NCBI GenBank assembly: GCA_014728215.1
Contig: WJLZ01000059.1
Span: 1-42,451 of the forward strand
Direction: 5' to 3'
Length of the DNA stretch: 42,451 nucleotides
From: Chitinivibrionales bacterium
GTDB taxonomy: Bacteria; Fibrobacterota; Chitinivibrionia; Chitinivibrionales; WJKA01
The position numbers and the translations under genes are program-made. Shown one piece after another: positions 36,120 through 42,451 of this stretch (position 1 is the stretch's first letter; every line of letters begins with the position of its first letter). Under the pieces are notes generated by a model. It saw only the letters and a list, made by a program, of their open reading frames with translations, was not told the origin of the DNA and did no database searches.

Positions 36120-36391
36120 CGGATTTATTACGAAAATATCTTTCGTGTTTTGGGTGAGAGTCTACAATCCGAAAAAACCGCAAAAAATGCGAGTTATCGC
36201 AAAAAGACCTGGCGTTGGAGACCGGGCTGGACCGGACATATGTCGGCGGAATCAAGCGGGGAGAGCGGAATGTAGCAGTGTTAAATCTATACAAAATAGC
36301 TAATGTGCTCAATGTTTCAGCATCAAAGCTTCTCCAGGGGGTTAGATCAACAAATAGCTCACTTCAAAAAGCTCAGACTGTATCCTATCAG
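36120..36391 (+). pseudogene. XRE-family helix-turn-helix gene, frameshifted and truncated
   Basis: Two frames together give an XRE repressor start. The first reads IYYENIFRVLGESLQ. The second, shifted by -1 near 36167, reads IRKNRKKCELSQKDLALE, TGLDRTYVGGIKRGERN and VAVLNLYKIANVLNVS. The pattern IRxxRxxxxLSQ plus TYVGGIKRGERN is diagnostic for the HTH_3 fold. A net loss of one base (or four) between LQ and IR explains the break. The 3' part runs into DNA that is antisense to an HU gene, so the C-terminus is lost as well. Confidence 0.7.
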
Positions 36392-36571
36392 AAATCTGCC
36401 GAATCCTCGAATTTCAATATTATTGCCGCTCCGGAGCGATTTGCCGACAGCATCAAAAAATGCTTCAACAATGATTGCCGTGTCGACTTGAGTGAGGCCG
36501 GTTTTATCGGAGATCAGTGCAACCAGATCGCGGTTTGTAACGTTAGACATTTTTTTGATAGTGCGGGACAT
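36359..36571 (-). pseudogene. HU/IHF-family DNA-binding protein, truncated
   Basis: AGGAGG before the ATG at 36571 and the residues NVTNRDLVALISDKTG, LTQVDTAIIVEAFFDAVG and NNIEIRGFGRF identify an HU-family protein. Family members continue for about 30 residues with the DNA-grasping beta arm and its Pro; here the frame switches after GFGRF to ten unrelated residues and stops (70 residues in total). The foreign tail is antisense to the XRE remnant, so the break is a rearrangement junction. The product could still dimerise but should not bind DNA normally. Confidence 0.7.
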
Positions 36572-36742
36572 GGAAACCTCCTGTAATGATGTGGATATAG
36601 ATATGGAATTCTGATTAATCTTCAGCACATGCTGTTAATTTCGGTATCAGCTTGAGCCACAGCAGCATGCAGAGTGAGTTCTGAGCATTATAGCGGCTGC
36701 AATATCTTCAAAGCAAACCGGAATAATATGGAATCGATATAG

Positions 36743-36782
36743 ATGCGTCATTATTTGTCGCATGCTTTTCATATATTAAATT
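36743..36782 (+). promoter_or_regulatory. Shared palindromic operator and promoter, copy 1
   Basis: Arms ATGCGTCAT (36743-36751) and TTGTCGCAT (36755-36763) flank TAT. The second arm contains TTGTCG (36755-36760) as a -35-like element, 16 bases before TAAATT (36777-36782). Same size and geometry as the site at 41890-41910, and 38 bases before the ATG at 36802. Confidence 0.7.
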
Positions 36783-36801
36783 GAATATTGAAGGATAATT
36801 T

Positions 36802-38037
36802 ATGGTGGAAAAAGCGAAAACCAGGAAAAGTACCGGTAATCAAGCCCGGGCATTGCTTCCGGAGGCATCTCTCTACGCAGATCAATGCACTGATTTGTAC
36901 GGGCGTATCAATGCACTTATATTTATTTCAAATATCTGCCAGGAGACGGGGCAAACAAAGGAGGCCAAAAGGCTCTTATGGAAATGCTACCATCAAATTC
37001 CATTGCTGAAAGATATACCTTCCCGTAAATACAAAAGCATGGAAATAGCCTCACGATTCATGGACCTTGATATCTGCAGACCATCACTTACCCTTATTAA
37101 AAAGTTAAGCAGAAGCCAAATCACCTCATATCAGCTCTTTGAACTAATTGAAAAACTCCGAAAAGCGGGCAAAGCTGCGGTTGCCGATGATTGTATTTGC
37201 CGGATTGAGAAGAATTCGAAAGCATTTTTTCTGGAATCAGATAAATCGTTTATCTACTGCAGAATAGCAGAATATTATATAAATGCCGGAAATACATCAA
37301 AAGGGCTGAAATATCTTGCCCGAGCCGAGTCGTGGGCCGGCAGAGGTAAGTATGCCCACATTCGGTGTTATGCATATTCGGATGTCGCTGATTCTTATAG
37401 AAAAGCCGGAAAAACAGAAAAATGCAGGGTGAATCTCGGGAAAAGCCTTGCATGTGCGCGGAAAAGAAGAAACCTGCGTTCAATGCAGGATATCCTGCTT
37501 GTGATCCGGAAATACCATGCAAGCGGTGAAAGCAGGCGATCAAGAGAATTGTTGTCCAGGCAGATCAGGAAAGTATTCATTTCGAAATCAGACAATCTTT
37601 CCTGTGACTATATGCTTGAACTTTCTGATAGCTGCTGCATGATCGGAATGAGAGCAAAAGCGCTTGAATTGCTTGAGCTTTTATTGAGACAGGCAAGAAA
37701 AAAGAGATACTATTCTGAATTGATCCGAATCTGCCGGGGTTTTATGGATGCCGGGGATTTAGCCGGAGCAGAGCGGATTGTCAACAGCCCATCATTTAAA
37801 AAGGCCGATCCTTTTTTTGCATTCTTTCAAATCGGGTCGCTTGCAAAAAGATTTCTCATGGAAGGCGATTCCCACAAAGCAGAGAAATATCTAAGGCAAT
37901 CGCTGGACGGTGCATATTCGATCGGGCAGTATGACATGAAAGCACTGTTGATAGCAACGATTGCAGGATGGTTCAATGATTCCAATATTTTTGACAATAC
38001 GCTTGTGGAAGAATGCAAGGCGCAAACGAATAAATGA
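36802..38037 (+). CDS. Helical-repeat (TPR-like) protein of unknown function
   Basis: 411 residues, very basic, built of TPR-like helix pairs: ALIFISNICQETGQTKEAKRL, YCRIAEYYINAGNTSKGLKYL, YSDVADSYRKAGKTEKCRVNL, LELSDSCCMIGMRAKALELL and IGSLAKRFLMEGDSHKAEKYL. No catalytic motif, signal peptide or membrane helix; unusually many Cys for such a scaffold. AAGGA lies before the ATG. The palindromic operator upstream is shared with the ATPase gene at 41853, so the protein probably works with the AAA+ ATPase, the PcfJ-like protein and the WYL-type regulator. I do not recognise a named family. Confidence 0.82.
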   Translation: MVEKAKTRKSTGNQARALLPEASLYADQCTDLYGRINALIFISNICQETGQTKEAKRLLWKCYHQIPLLKDIPSRKYKSMEIASRFMDLDICRPSLTLIKKLSRSQITSYQLFELIEKLRKAGKAAVADDCICRIEKNSKAFFLESDKSFIYCRIAEYYINAGNTSKGLKYLARAESWAGRGKYAHIRCYAYSDVADSYRKAGKTEKCRVNLGKSLACARKRRNLRSMQDILLVIRKYHASGESRRSRELLSRQIRKVFISKSDNLSCDYMLELSDSCCMIGMRAKALELLELLLRQARKKRYYSELIRICRGFMDAGDLAGAERIVNSPSFKKADPFFAFFQIGSLAKRFLMEGDSHKAEKYLRQSLDGAYSIGQYDMKALLIATIAGWFNDSNIFDNTLVEECKAQTNK

Positions 38038-38278
38038 CCGCCACCATAATAATTCCCAAAACAGCCGGGAGAATCAACAGAAAAACTATTGAGCAATCCT
38101 GTATTGTCATTGAATTATTTCTCACTGCATTATTTTTGAAACCGAAATCTATTCACCTTGCTGTTTTATCAGATAAATTGATCTATAAAGCGGAAATAAT
38201 TTGACGATTTGCATGATTAATGAAATCTATATAATAAACTGCCTGGTAAGGGCATCAAATTCGACATCCCTCAAAAAA

Positions 38279-39559
38279 TCATTTTTCCGTTCCTGCAATC
38301 CATTCTTGAACACTCTTCCAGGTCTCTTCATCAGCTTCCCCATTAGCTACAGTCCGTAATTCCAATGGAACAATTTTATTTCCCTCATAAGCTACTGCCA
38401 GCGTAGCCCGTTGCGGCTCGAGTACTCGATAGATATAACAGGACCGTTCCATAATCATGCGGGAGCATGCATGCAGGCAGTTATGCATTGTAATGCTTTC
38501 ATCGATCAGCTCTTCAATAGTTTCTACCGGCATAATAGTTGAAGTGCCTGCCAGCGGAGGTGAGGGGAGCTTGTTGGTGCCATAGATCTTTTTCAGAGAC
38601 TTCGCACTTTGCTTTACAAATAATCTATCAAATTTTTCGCTATCGATCCATTTATTGTAGAGGGTCCTGAGTTCAGCCGCAGAATGGCAGGAAAACATTT
38701 TCTGTTCATAATTGCTAATTTCCAAATCCCGCGCGCAATCTCTCATATCCGACCATAATCTGGATAATGAAGCTCTCTTATCTCTATCAACAGTATGCCG
38801 GACCAATTTCCCTGATTCATCGACAGGCGAAAGCAACCAGTTAGTGAATTCGAAATTATGGATAAGGTTACAAATTTCATCGGCAGGGATTTCCTTTAAT
38901 TTTCTGATACTACTCATATGATCCAGCAACGATACCAGCTCCCTGATTTTATAGCAGAGATCCCGGTAGTATTGTCTGCATTTAATTCTCGCCAGTATCC
39001 TTACATACGATTCGGTGGCATTAATACCGATGAGCCGCAGTATCGCTCTTCTTTTACACAGCGCCCACCTTGCTCCTTCATCGACAGGTATTTTCTGCCC
39101 GGCGATTTCATCGGCAAGCAACCAGGCAAGAACCGGGTTCGATTCGAGCAGGTCCATTGTTTGCGGACATTGACGGATCATTTTCAAAAGCATTATCTGA
39201 CGCCAGGCGAAATGCTTGACATTTTCAACTACTCCCGGAGGAAATGTTTCAGCATATTCATCAAGCGCGGCTTTGAAATGCCTATTCGACGTATCGAACG
39301 GTAGCGTTATTCCCGGATCCCAATCATCACACTCCCATATCTCAAGCACAGGATGCCATTGTGATACCTGCAATCCCCGCTCCCAGGTACTGATTCGTAT
39401 GCAGGTTCTCTGTGATCTCCGGAAATCGATATACAGGAAGCCATGATAATCATCATACCAGACATTATCGTCGAGCCCTGCTGAATCGGGTCGCCATGAA
39501 TGCAAGCGCAACACGCCGGTGCATGAAGCTTTGTGGTCTTCTGTTTTGCATGCAGGCAT
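38279..39559 (-). CDS. PcfJ-like domain protein
   Basis: 426 residues, no signal peptide. The C-terminal third has the PcfJ-like pattern: LIDESITMHNCLHACSRMI, then SCYIYRVLEPQRATLAVAYEG and a closing VPLELRTVANGEA..; PcfJ-like proteins carry a similar M-x-x-C-V/L block before a short beta sheet. The N-terminal part (WDP.. and many Trp/Cys) is not recognised. PcfJ was named from a conjugative plasmid and its function is unknown. It starts five bases after the ATPase stop, so the two form an operon; the chromosomal setting here does not include transfer genes. Confidence 0.7.
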   Translation of the reverse strand: MPACKTEDHKASCTGVLRLHSWRPDSAGLDDNVWYDDYHGFLYIDFRRSQRTCIRISTWERGLQVSQWHPVLEIWECDDWDPGITLPFDTSNRHFKAALDEYAETFPPGVVENVKHFAWRQIMLLKMIRQCPQTMDLLESNPVLAWLLADEIAGQKIPVDEGARWALCKRRAILRLIGINATESYVRILARIKCRQYYRDLCYKIRELVSLLDHMSSIRKLKEIPADEICNLIHNFEFTNWLLSPVDESGKLVRHTVDRDKRASLSRLWSDMRDCARDLEISNYEQKMFSCHSAAELRTLYNKWIDSEKFDRLFVKQSAKSLKKIYGTNKLPSPPLAGTSTIMPVETIEELIDESITMHNCLHACSRMIMERSCYIYRVLEPQRATLAVAYEGNKIVPLELRTVANGEADEETWKSVQEWIAGTEK

Positions 39560-39564
39560 GGCAA

Positions 39565-41853
39565 TTACTCTTTTCTGAATCCGATCTTTTTGCCGACATT
39601 TCCGTTTTTTTCGGCGATTTCATTTCTCAATGAATCGATCAGCATATCATGTGAAATGCTGATGTTCTGCAGGAAAAAATATTTCTGATAGACCGCCTTG
39701 AAATCACCGGGTGTGGCATATTCAATGGAACGGATTTTCATTTGCTGAATTGCCGTGCATCGGGTTGTTACCATTTTTTTGAAGAACAGATCATAGAAGA
39801 CCAGATTGCCTTCGGAGCTGAGATAATCGAATCGCAGCTTAATGGGAAACCGTCGTATAGCCGCTGAATCCATGATTTTCTTGAAATTGGTTGCACAGAT
39901 GAGTATCCCCCTGAAATTCTCCATATTTGTCAGCCATTCATTCACAAAAGATATTTCCCACGAATGCTCAGCTCCTTCCCTGCCAGCCAGAAAACTATCT
40001 GCTTCATCAATAAACAGAATAGCCTTATCCCGCCGGGCTTCATTGAAAACCTCCCGGGTATTCTTTTCGCTCTCCCCTACCCAGCAGCTCATCAGGTCGC
40101 TCGCTCGTTTTATAATCAATCGCCTGTGGAGGAGACGCGCCGTGTATTTTGCAAATTCTGTTTTACCGCTTCCGGGAGGACCATAAAGGAGCATGTTCAT
40201 GTTATGTACAGATGATTCAGAATCCATACTGTTCCAGTATTTGTTGAATTGGCACAGGGCACTAAAACATCGATCCAAATCCTCATGAATATTCAATCCC
40301 TGTATGCTGTAATCGGGAGCATTGACTCTGGAATTTTTTTCAGCAGGTCCTTGCTGATCGATGATTTTCAAATGAGCATCGAGGATACCCTCGATAAGCG
40401 TAATAATCTCTTTCCGACTTTTCTGTTTTCTGAATATTCTTGCTGCATTTCGCAATGCGATATCGATTCCCCCCGCACTGATTTCATACTTTTCAGCAAG
40501 CGCGGTGATATCATGAACCGACAAGCATTTTGCCGGCATGTGTTTTTTAATGCTGTGCTCCCAGATTCTTTTCCGCTGCAGGAACGTCAGCTTGTCAAAC
40601 CGGATCGAATAATCAAACCGCCGTCTGGTGGATTCATCGATACCGTCAAAGCGGTTAGTGATCCATACTGTAAATGCAGTAGACTCATCGAGCAGTTTAT
40701 TGATCTGCCCCTTTTCCGCAAGCGGAGCCAGGGAGAAGAATGACGGGGATGAATTCAACACCGCATCGGCTTCATCAACAACGATGATCGCCTCATTGGA
40801 ATTGATCATCTTTCGGCAGGCCAGGAATGCCCGGTACCTGAACATTGCATGAGCGGTTTCATCTTTCTGTTTTTCATCATCGATATTCTTTATTTCATAA
40901 ACATTCAGGTTAATGCTTTTGCCGAGCGCACGGGCAAATTCGGTTTTACCGGTACCCGGCGCACCATACAGCAGGATATTCACTCCCTGGTCCGGGGTTT
41001 TATGCCGGCGAAGGGCTTTCACTATTTCTATCTGCTTTTTATGCACGGTATGATACTCGAGCGGGATCGAAGGACCGCTGTATTCGGTGAAATACTTTTT
41101 AGATATTGCCTGACTGGCGGTGCCGTCCAGAAAATCGATCACTTCAACTGCGGGATTGCGTTCCTCGTTTAGCAATGCCGAATTGAGCAGTGCCGACCTT
41201 CCCGATAACGCTCTGCTTATTTCATTGCCTGGAATGCCTGATAATGTACTGAGGATTTTATTATTGATCGAATCCCTGTGAGTACGCTTTACGTCAATTA
41301 ACGGACTCAAATCTTCGATCATCTTGTCCACCACCGAATCGGTAACCGACAAGTAAGCAATCAGAAGGACCTCTTTTTCGATTTCACCTAACCCAAAAAG
41401 CTTTGCAATTTCATTGAGTTTCTTTTGCAGGGAGCACGTACGTTTGCCGGCTTTTTCAGCACAAAAATCGTTCAGTGATTCATAAATATATCGAAAGATA
41501 TCCCTTTTCAGATATTCATTGCGGTGCATATCCTTAATCATTTCTTCGATATTATCTCTCCCTGCTTTATACCCGTCATCAAAGGTATCTTCAAGTTTAA
41601 TGCGTTTCGCTTTTGCCAGGCAGAAGGTGACGATCCGACGTTTATCGGGCTGCGTAAGATAGCGGAGCGCAATTTCGAGAATATCATCACTGATGATTCT
41701 TCCCGTATGCTCGAGTATGTTCAGCAAGTACCCGAGTTTCCGCCTGTCGGCAATACCGTTGATCCTTCTCAGTGATATGTTCCTGAACCGCTTGTTTCTC
41801 TGCAGCGAACGTTTGCGATTCAATTTCCGCAAAAATATCTCATCCATATTCAT
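39565..41853 (-). CDS. Tandem AAA+ ATPase
   Basis: 762 residues with two AAA+ modules. Module 1: Walker A GAPGTGKT (297-304), Walker B IIVVDEAD (356-363), sensor Asn400, Arg410-412. Module 2: Walker A GPPGSGKT (558-565), Walker B ILFIDEAD (612-619), sensor Asn656, Arg667-668. Both modules therefore look active. The N-terminal 260 residues are helical, very basic at the start (LNRKRSLQRNKRFRN) and of unknown fold; they could bind nucleic acid or a partner. This resembles SpoVK/CDC48-type remodelling ATPases but no close family name is certain. GGAG before the ATG at 41853 fixes the start; a frame extended to 41910 would have its ATG inside the operator. First gene of the leftward operon with the PcfJ-like gene, divergent from the WYL-type regulator. 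Confidence 0.88.
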   Translation of the reverse strand: MNMDEIFLRKLNRKRSLQRNKRFRNISLRRINGIADRRKLGYLLNILEHTGRIISDDILEIALRYLTQPDKRRIVTFCLAKAKRIKLEDTFDDGYKAGRDNIEEMIKDMHRNEYLKRDIFRYIYESLNDFCAEKAGKRTCSLQKKLNEIAKLFGLGEIEKEVLLIAYLSVTDSVVDKMIEDLSPLIDVKRTHRDSINNKILSTLSGIPGNEISRALSGRSALLNSALLNEERNPAVEVIDFLDGTASQAISKKYFTEYSGPSIPLEYHTVHKKQIEIVKALRRHKTPDQGVNILLYGAPGTGKTEFARALGKSINLNVYEIKNIDDEKQKDETAHAMFRYRAFLACRKMINSNEAIIVVDEADAVLNSSPSFFSLAPLAEKGQINKLLDESTAFTVWITNRFDGIDESTRRRFDYSIRFDKLTFLQRKRIWEHSIKKHMPAKCLSVHDITALAEKYEISAGGIDIALRNAARIFRKQKSRKEIITLIEGILDAHLKIIDQQGPAEKNSRVNAPDYSIQGLNIHEDLDRCFSALCQFNKYWNSMDSESSVHNMNMLLYGPPGSGKTEFAKYTARLLHRRLIIKRASDLMSCWVGESEKNTREVFNEARRDKAILFIDEADSFLAGREGAEHSWEISFVNEWLTNMENFRGILICATNFKKIMDSAAIRRFPIKLRFDYLSSEGNLVFYDLFFKKMVTTRCTAIQQMKIRSIEYATPGDFKAVYQKYFFLQNISISHDMLIDSLRNEIAEKNGNVGKKIGFRKE

Positions 41854-41870
41854 GGGCTCTCCTTTGTTTT

Positions 41871-41929
41871 TTAATAAAATATCAGCAGTATGCGACAAAT
41901 GTTGTCGCATTTGAATTATATTTTAAAAG
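41871..41929. promoter_or_regulatory. Shared palindromic operator with two divergent promoters, copy 2
   Basis: Perfect arms ATGCGACAA (41890-41898) and TTGTCGCAT (41902-41910) flank ATG. Leftward, TTGTCG (41898-41893) is 16 bases from TATTAA (41876-41871); rightward, TTGTCG (41902-41907) is 16 bases from TAAAAG (41924-41929). A single dimeric repressor here could block both the ATPase and the regulator genes. Confidence 0.72.
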
Positions 41930-41968
41930 GAATATTCTGCTGGAATAATCATCGAAAGGAATAGATTA

Positions 41969-42451
41969 ATGGTCCATACCACCGATGTCCGGAAAAGCGA
42001 ACGGATGATCAGGATTCTGGCTTTTCTAATACGCCGAAAACCCAGGAAATTTTCGATCAGTGACATTCACAATATGCTGTGTGAGTTTGACATGGTATCC
42101 CTCCGGAATGTCCAACGGGACCTTAAAGAACTTTCCGAGATATCAGAAAGTTGCGTCTGCTGCGAAATGGTACAGGGGAAACTTCACTATTTTATCGAGC
42201 CTGACATCAGAAATAAAATGACGCTTCCGATAAGGCATAACGGCCTTTTAGCACTGTTTTTACTCAAACGATTACAGCCTTTTTTTGCATCCAAAGCACA
42301 AAGCCTGGAGGAGGCCCGTGATGCGCTTAAAGAGTTGAGCTCAGATCAATACTATGACCTTTTCGAAGACCTCGATGAGCAGCTTGAAAAGAGCACGTTT
42401 ATCTTTGGAGAGCAGTCGGTGCTCAGCCTCGACAACAACCTTCTTGCCGAT
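41969..42451 (+). CDS. WYL-type (DeoR-like) transcriptional regulator, 3' end outside window
   Basis: 161 codons are visible and the frame is open to the window end. The N-terminus is a winged helix of the kind found in WYL proteins: SERMIRILAFLIRRKPRKFS, then SLRNVQRDLKELSEI as recognition helix, followed by a second helical region (LPIRHNGLLALFLLKRLQPF) that leads into the WYL domain in this family. The ligand-binding WYL part itself lies past the window. GAAAGGA precedes the ATG. Being divergent from the ATPase gene across the palindrome, it is the best candidate for the protein that binds it. Confidence 0.8.
   Translation, partial: MVHTTDVRKSERMIRILAFLIRRKPRKFSISDIHNMLCEFDMVSLRNVQRDLKELSEISESCVCCEMVQGKLHYFIEPDIRNKMTLPIRHNGLLALFLLKRLQPFFASKAQSLEEARDALKELSSDQYYDLFEDLDEQLEKSTFIFGEQSVLSLDNNLLAD

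Noticed and set aside
36180-36190. Programmed -1 frameshift at A AAA AAT in the XRE gene
   Set aside because: The HTH pattern IRKNRKK already lies in the second frame before this heptamer, so the break is upstream and looks like a deletion.
41854-41910. N-terminal extension of the AAA+ ATPase to an ATG at 41910
   Set aside because: The 57 bases include the palindromic operator and -10 element, and the GGAG site fits the ATG at 41853.
36802-42451. Conjugative or integrative element because of the PcfJ-like gene
   Set aside because: No integrase, relaxase, coupling protein or attachment repeat of the tRNA-Leu end is visible in the window.
1-42451. CRISPR array, rRNA operon or insertion sequence
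   Set aside because: No regularly spaced repeats, rRNA-like sequence or transposase was seen on either strand.

Overview
The window is a piece of chromosome from a Gram-negative bacterium that is probably anaerobic. Lipoboxes, a PorV/PorQ-type outer-membrane protein, PpiC foldase, paired M16 peptidases, rubrerythrin plus rubredoxin, a membrane-spanning AraC-type sugar sensor and many hybrid histidine kinases fit the Fibrobacterota/Chitinivibrionia area or a neighbouring phylum. That placement is inferred from gene content only; no rRNA or ribosomal protein gene is present.

Left part (1-11593). A truncated unknown gene is followed by a repeat-rich spacer with two families of structured repeats. 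Then comes a leftward operon zwf > DUF2400/TIGR02757 > ptsI > sigma-54 activator, whose last three genes overlap. The activator carries an N-terminal ArsC-type arsenate reductase domain in which the nucleophilic Cys10 is Ser while Cys82 and Cys89 remain at the same residue numbers. Next are rubrerythrin/rubredoxin, mnmA and metY (all leftward) and a rightward saccharopine-dehydrogenase-like reductase.

Centre (11854-34577). Signalling genes dominate: a 1321-residue CheR-PAS-histidine kinase-receiver hybrid, an HD-GYP response regulator, a membrane hybrid kinase and a transmembrane AraC regulator next to tRNA-Val. A compact rightward operon follows: a divergent chorismate-synthase homologue lacking key active-site residues, an active M16 peptidase, an inactive M16 partner and a lipoprotein. 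PIN-PhoH, ogt, uvrB and a HEAT-repeat protein close this part.

Right part (34578-42451). After flgM and tRNA-Leu(UAA) comes about 1.2 kb of gene debris: a secreted-protein fragment, a frameshifted XRE gene and an HU gene without its DNA-binding arm. Then a locus I do not recognise as a described system begins: a helical-repeat protein (rightward), a leftward pair of tandem AAA+ ATPase and PcfJ-like protein, and a divergent WYL-type regulator that runs off the window. Near-identical palindromes (9-bp arms, 3-bp spacer) sit 36-38 bp before the helical-repeat and the ATPase genes. The second one lies between the ATPase and the regulator genes. In all three promoters the palindrome supplies a TTGTCG -35-like element at the same distance from a -10-like element. 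This ties the genes into one regulon and is the best candidate for a new system in the window.
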